Source of the DNA: JBKHJZ01 sp046537875
Lineage (GTDB): Bacteria > Actinomycetota > Acidimicrobiia > Acidimicrobiales > VFJN01
DNA: 13,104 nt
Assembly (NCBI GenBank): GCA_046537875.1
Contig: JBKHJZ010000087.1
Coordinates: 1 to 13,104, forward strand
Direction of reading: 5' to 3'
A program made the translations under genes and the position numbers. A model generated the notes under the pieces. It was not told the origin of the DNA. It ran no database searches and was given only the letters and a program-made list of their open reading frames with translations. Shown here one piece after another: positions 12,009 through 13,104 of this stretch (the first letter of the stretch is position 1; each line of letters begins with the position of its first letter).

Positions 12009-12950
12009 GTGCACACGGCCACCCCCACCCCCGACGGCGCCGAGGCGGTCACCTATCCCGGAGCGCGGGCGCCCGAGCGCACGCGCACCGTCCTCTCCCA
12101 CGGCGTGAGGCTCGCCGTGCACGAGTGGGGCGATCGCGGCGCCCCTCCGGTGGTGCTGGCCCACGGGGGCTTCGACTTCGCCCGCACCTACGACGTCTTC
12201 GCCCCGCTCCTGGCCGACGCCGGTTGGCGGGTGGTGGCCTGGGACCAGCGGGGCCACGGCGACTCCGAGCACGCCCTGATGTACTCGTGGGAGGCCGACC
12301 TGCGCGACGTGGCCACCGTGCTGGACTCGGTCAGCGACCGGCCCCTGCCGGTGGTCGGCCACTCCAAGGGGGGTGCCGTGAGCGTCCAGTTCGCCACGGC
12401 GATGCCCCACCGCGTCGCCCGCCTCGTCAACCTCGACGGGCTGCCGGCGACCCGCCGCATGCCGGACGTTCCCGACCACGAGCGCACCAAGCTCCTCGCC
12501 GGCGAGCTCAGCGCCTGGCTGGACTTCCGCCGCTCGACCCCCGAGCGCATCCGCAAGCCCGGCACGATCGACGAGCTCGCCCGGCGCCGGGCGCGCATGA
12601 ACACCCGGCTGTCGCACGAGTGGCTGCGCTACCTGGTGACCGTGGGTGCCCGACCCGACCCGGACGGCTGGCGCTGGAAGATCGATCCCTCGCTCCGCAT
12701 GGGCGGCTTCGGCCCCTGGCGCCCCCAGTGGGCCATGGCCCGCCTCCCGGGCCTCGGCATGCCGCTGCTGGCCGTGCTGGGCATGCAGCCGGAGACCATG
12801 GGGTGGGGCACGCAGCCCGAGGACATCGAGCCCCACCTCCCGCCGCAGGGGCGGCTCGAGGTGCTCGACGACGTCGGCCACTTCGTCCACATCGAGCAAC
12901 CCCGCCGGGTCGCCGACCTGGTGCTCGAGTTCCTGGGAGCCCCGGCGTGA
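12009..12950 (+). CDS. Alpha/beta hydrolase
   Basis: 313 residues. Oxyanion-strand LAHGGFD (50-56), DQRGHGDS (79-86), nucleophile Ser119 in VGHSKGG, and catalytic His291 in VGHFVHIEQP are all present. The acid residue is less usual: the strand that normally ends in GxxD reads LAVLGMQPET (254-263), so Glu262 may replace Asp, or Asp143 after the preceding strand may serve. The cap region (about 150-240) is basic and contains WLDFRRSTPERIRK. No signal peptide. The GTG start fits a leaderless promoter; residues 1-28 are poorly conserved in character, so a later start is possible. The stop overlaps the start of the next hydrolase gene (GTGA), implying translational coupling. Substrate unknown. Confidence 0.85.
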   Translation: MHTATPTPDGAEAVTYPGARAPERTRTVLSHGVRLAVHEWGDRGAPPVVLAHGGFDFARTYDVFAPLLADAGWRVVAWDQRGHGDSEHALMYSWEADLRDVATVLDSVSDRPLPVVGHSKGGAVSVQFATAMPHRVARLVNLDGLPATRRMPDVPDHERTKLLAGELSAWLDFRRSTPERIRKPGTIDELARRRARMNTRLSHEWLRYLVTVGARPDPDGWRWKIDPSLRMGGFGPWRPQWAMARLPGLGMPLLAVLGMQPETMGWGTQPEDIEPHLPPQGRLEVLDDVGHFVHIEQPRRVADLVLEFLGAPA

Positions 12951-13104
12951 GCGCCGGCACCACGCTCACCGTGCGGCACAACCGCATCGACCTGGCGCTC
13001 CACCGCCTGGCGGCCGGCGCGTCGAACCCCGGCGACGGCCGCCCCGTCCCCGGCGAGCCCGGCCGCGACGGTGCCTGGCCGCTGCTGCTCGTCCACGGGC
13101 TGGG
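12947..13104 (+). CDS. Alpha/beta hydrolase, N-terminal part (cut by window end)
   Basis: Fifty-two complete codons from GTG 12947, overlapping the previous stop codon by two bases. The visible protein begins MSAGTTLTVRHNRIDLALHR, has a Gly/Pro-rich insert at about 23-43, and reaches LLLVHGLG at 46-53, the strand and oxyanion loop that open the alpha/beta hydrolase fold. The catalytic residues lie beyond the edge, so activity cannot be judged. Coupling with the preceding hydrolase suggests a shared pathway. Confidence 0.75.
   Translation, partial: MSAGTTLTVRHNRIDLALHRLAAGASNPGDGRPVPGEPGRDGAWPLLLVHGL

Noticed and set aside
10182..12899. A 905-codon open frame on the minus strand across the VUT and hydrolase genes
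   Set aside because: It is antisense to, or in another frame from, genes with intact catalytic or family motifs, and its translation has no recognisable domain.
1..13104. tRNA, rRNA or other structured RNA genes beyond the preQ1 candidate
   Set aside because: Reading both strands by eye I found no tRNA-like cloverleaf with a T-loop signature and no rRNA segments; a tRNAscan-SE and Rfam run would be decisive.

Overview
The window is very GC-rich (roughly 70-75% by eye) with dense gene packing, frequent GTG starts, few Shine-Dalgarno sequences and several -10 boxes placed just upstream of start codons. With an archaeal-type ATP-dependent DNA ligase, a steroid/branched-lipid-type P450, a TesB thioesterase and a DUF368 protein, this points to a chromosomal segment of a high-GC actinobacterium, plausibly Acidimicrobiia. 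The taxonomic call is inference; no marker gene is present.

Layout. 1-1620: two tandem paralogous secreted-protein genes on the minus strand (the left one cut after 11 codons), each with the same duplicated upstream region. 1621-3917 (minus): ATP-dependent DNA ligase preceded by a NodB-type deacetylase whose 3' end is duplicated as a 52-bp direct repeat. 4005-4433 (plus): a GNAT acetyltransferase, convergent with an orphan ribbon-helix-helix antitoxin-like gene; the gap holds a three-armed bidirectional hairpin. 4660-4760 is a relatively AT-rich island with the antitoxin promoter. 4809-8372 (plus): TesB thioesterase, group II PLP decarboxylase, cytochrome P450, closely spaced and possibly acting in acyl-CoA/sterol-type lipid metabolism. 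8404-11104 (minus): alpha/beta hydrolase, carboxymuconolactone-decarboxylase-fold protein, DUF368 (PopT-type undecaprenyl-phosphate translocase family). 11175-11939 (plus): a VUT/YhhQ-type queuosine-precursor transporter. 12009 to the end (plus): two alpha/beta hydrolases joined by a GTGA overlap, the second cut by the window.

The most notable signal is directly upstream of the VUT gene: an H-type pseudoknot that matches the class I preQ1 riboswitch in architecture and in several diagnostic bases. It starts about where a -10 box predicts the transcript to begin, and it captures the first two G of the ribosome binding site. It predicts that a queuosine precursor switches off translation of its own importer. 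Divergent -10 boxes for this transcript and for the minus-strand hydrolase share two bases.

Other regulatory structures: a hairpin presenting the ribosome binding site in its loop, kept in both secreted-protein paralogs; a 16-bp palindrome over the probable promoter of the hydrolase at 12009; a 13-bp palindrome at the DUF368 promoter; and leaderless-type promoters at several genes, two of which overlap the stop codon of the previous gene.
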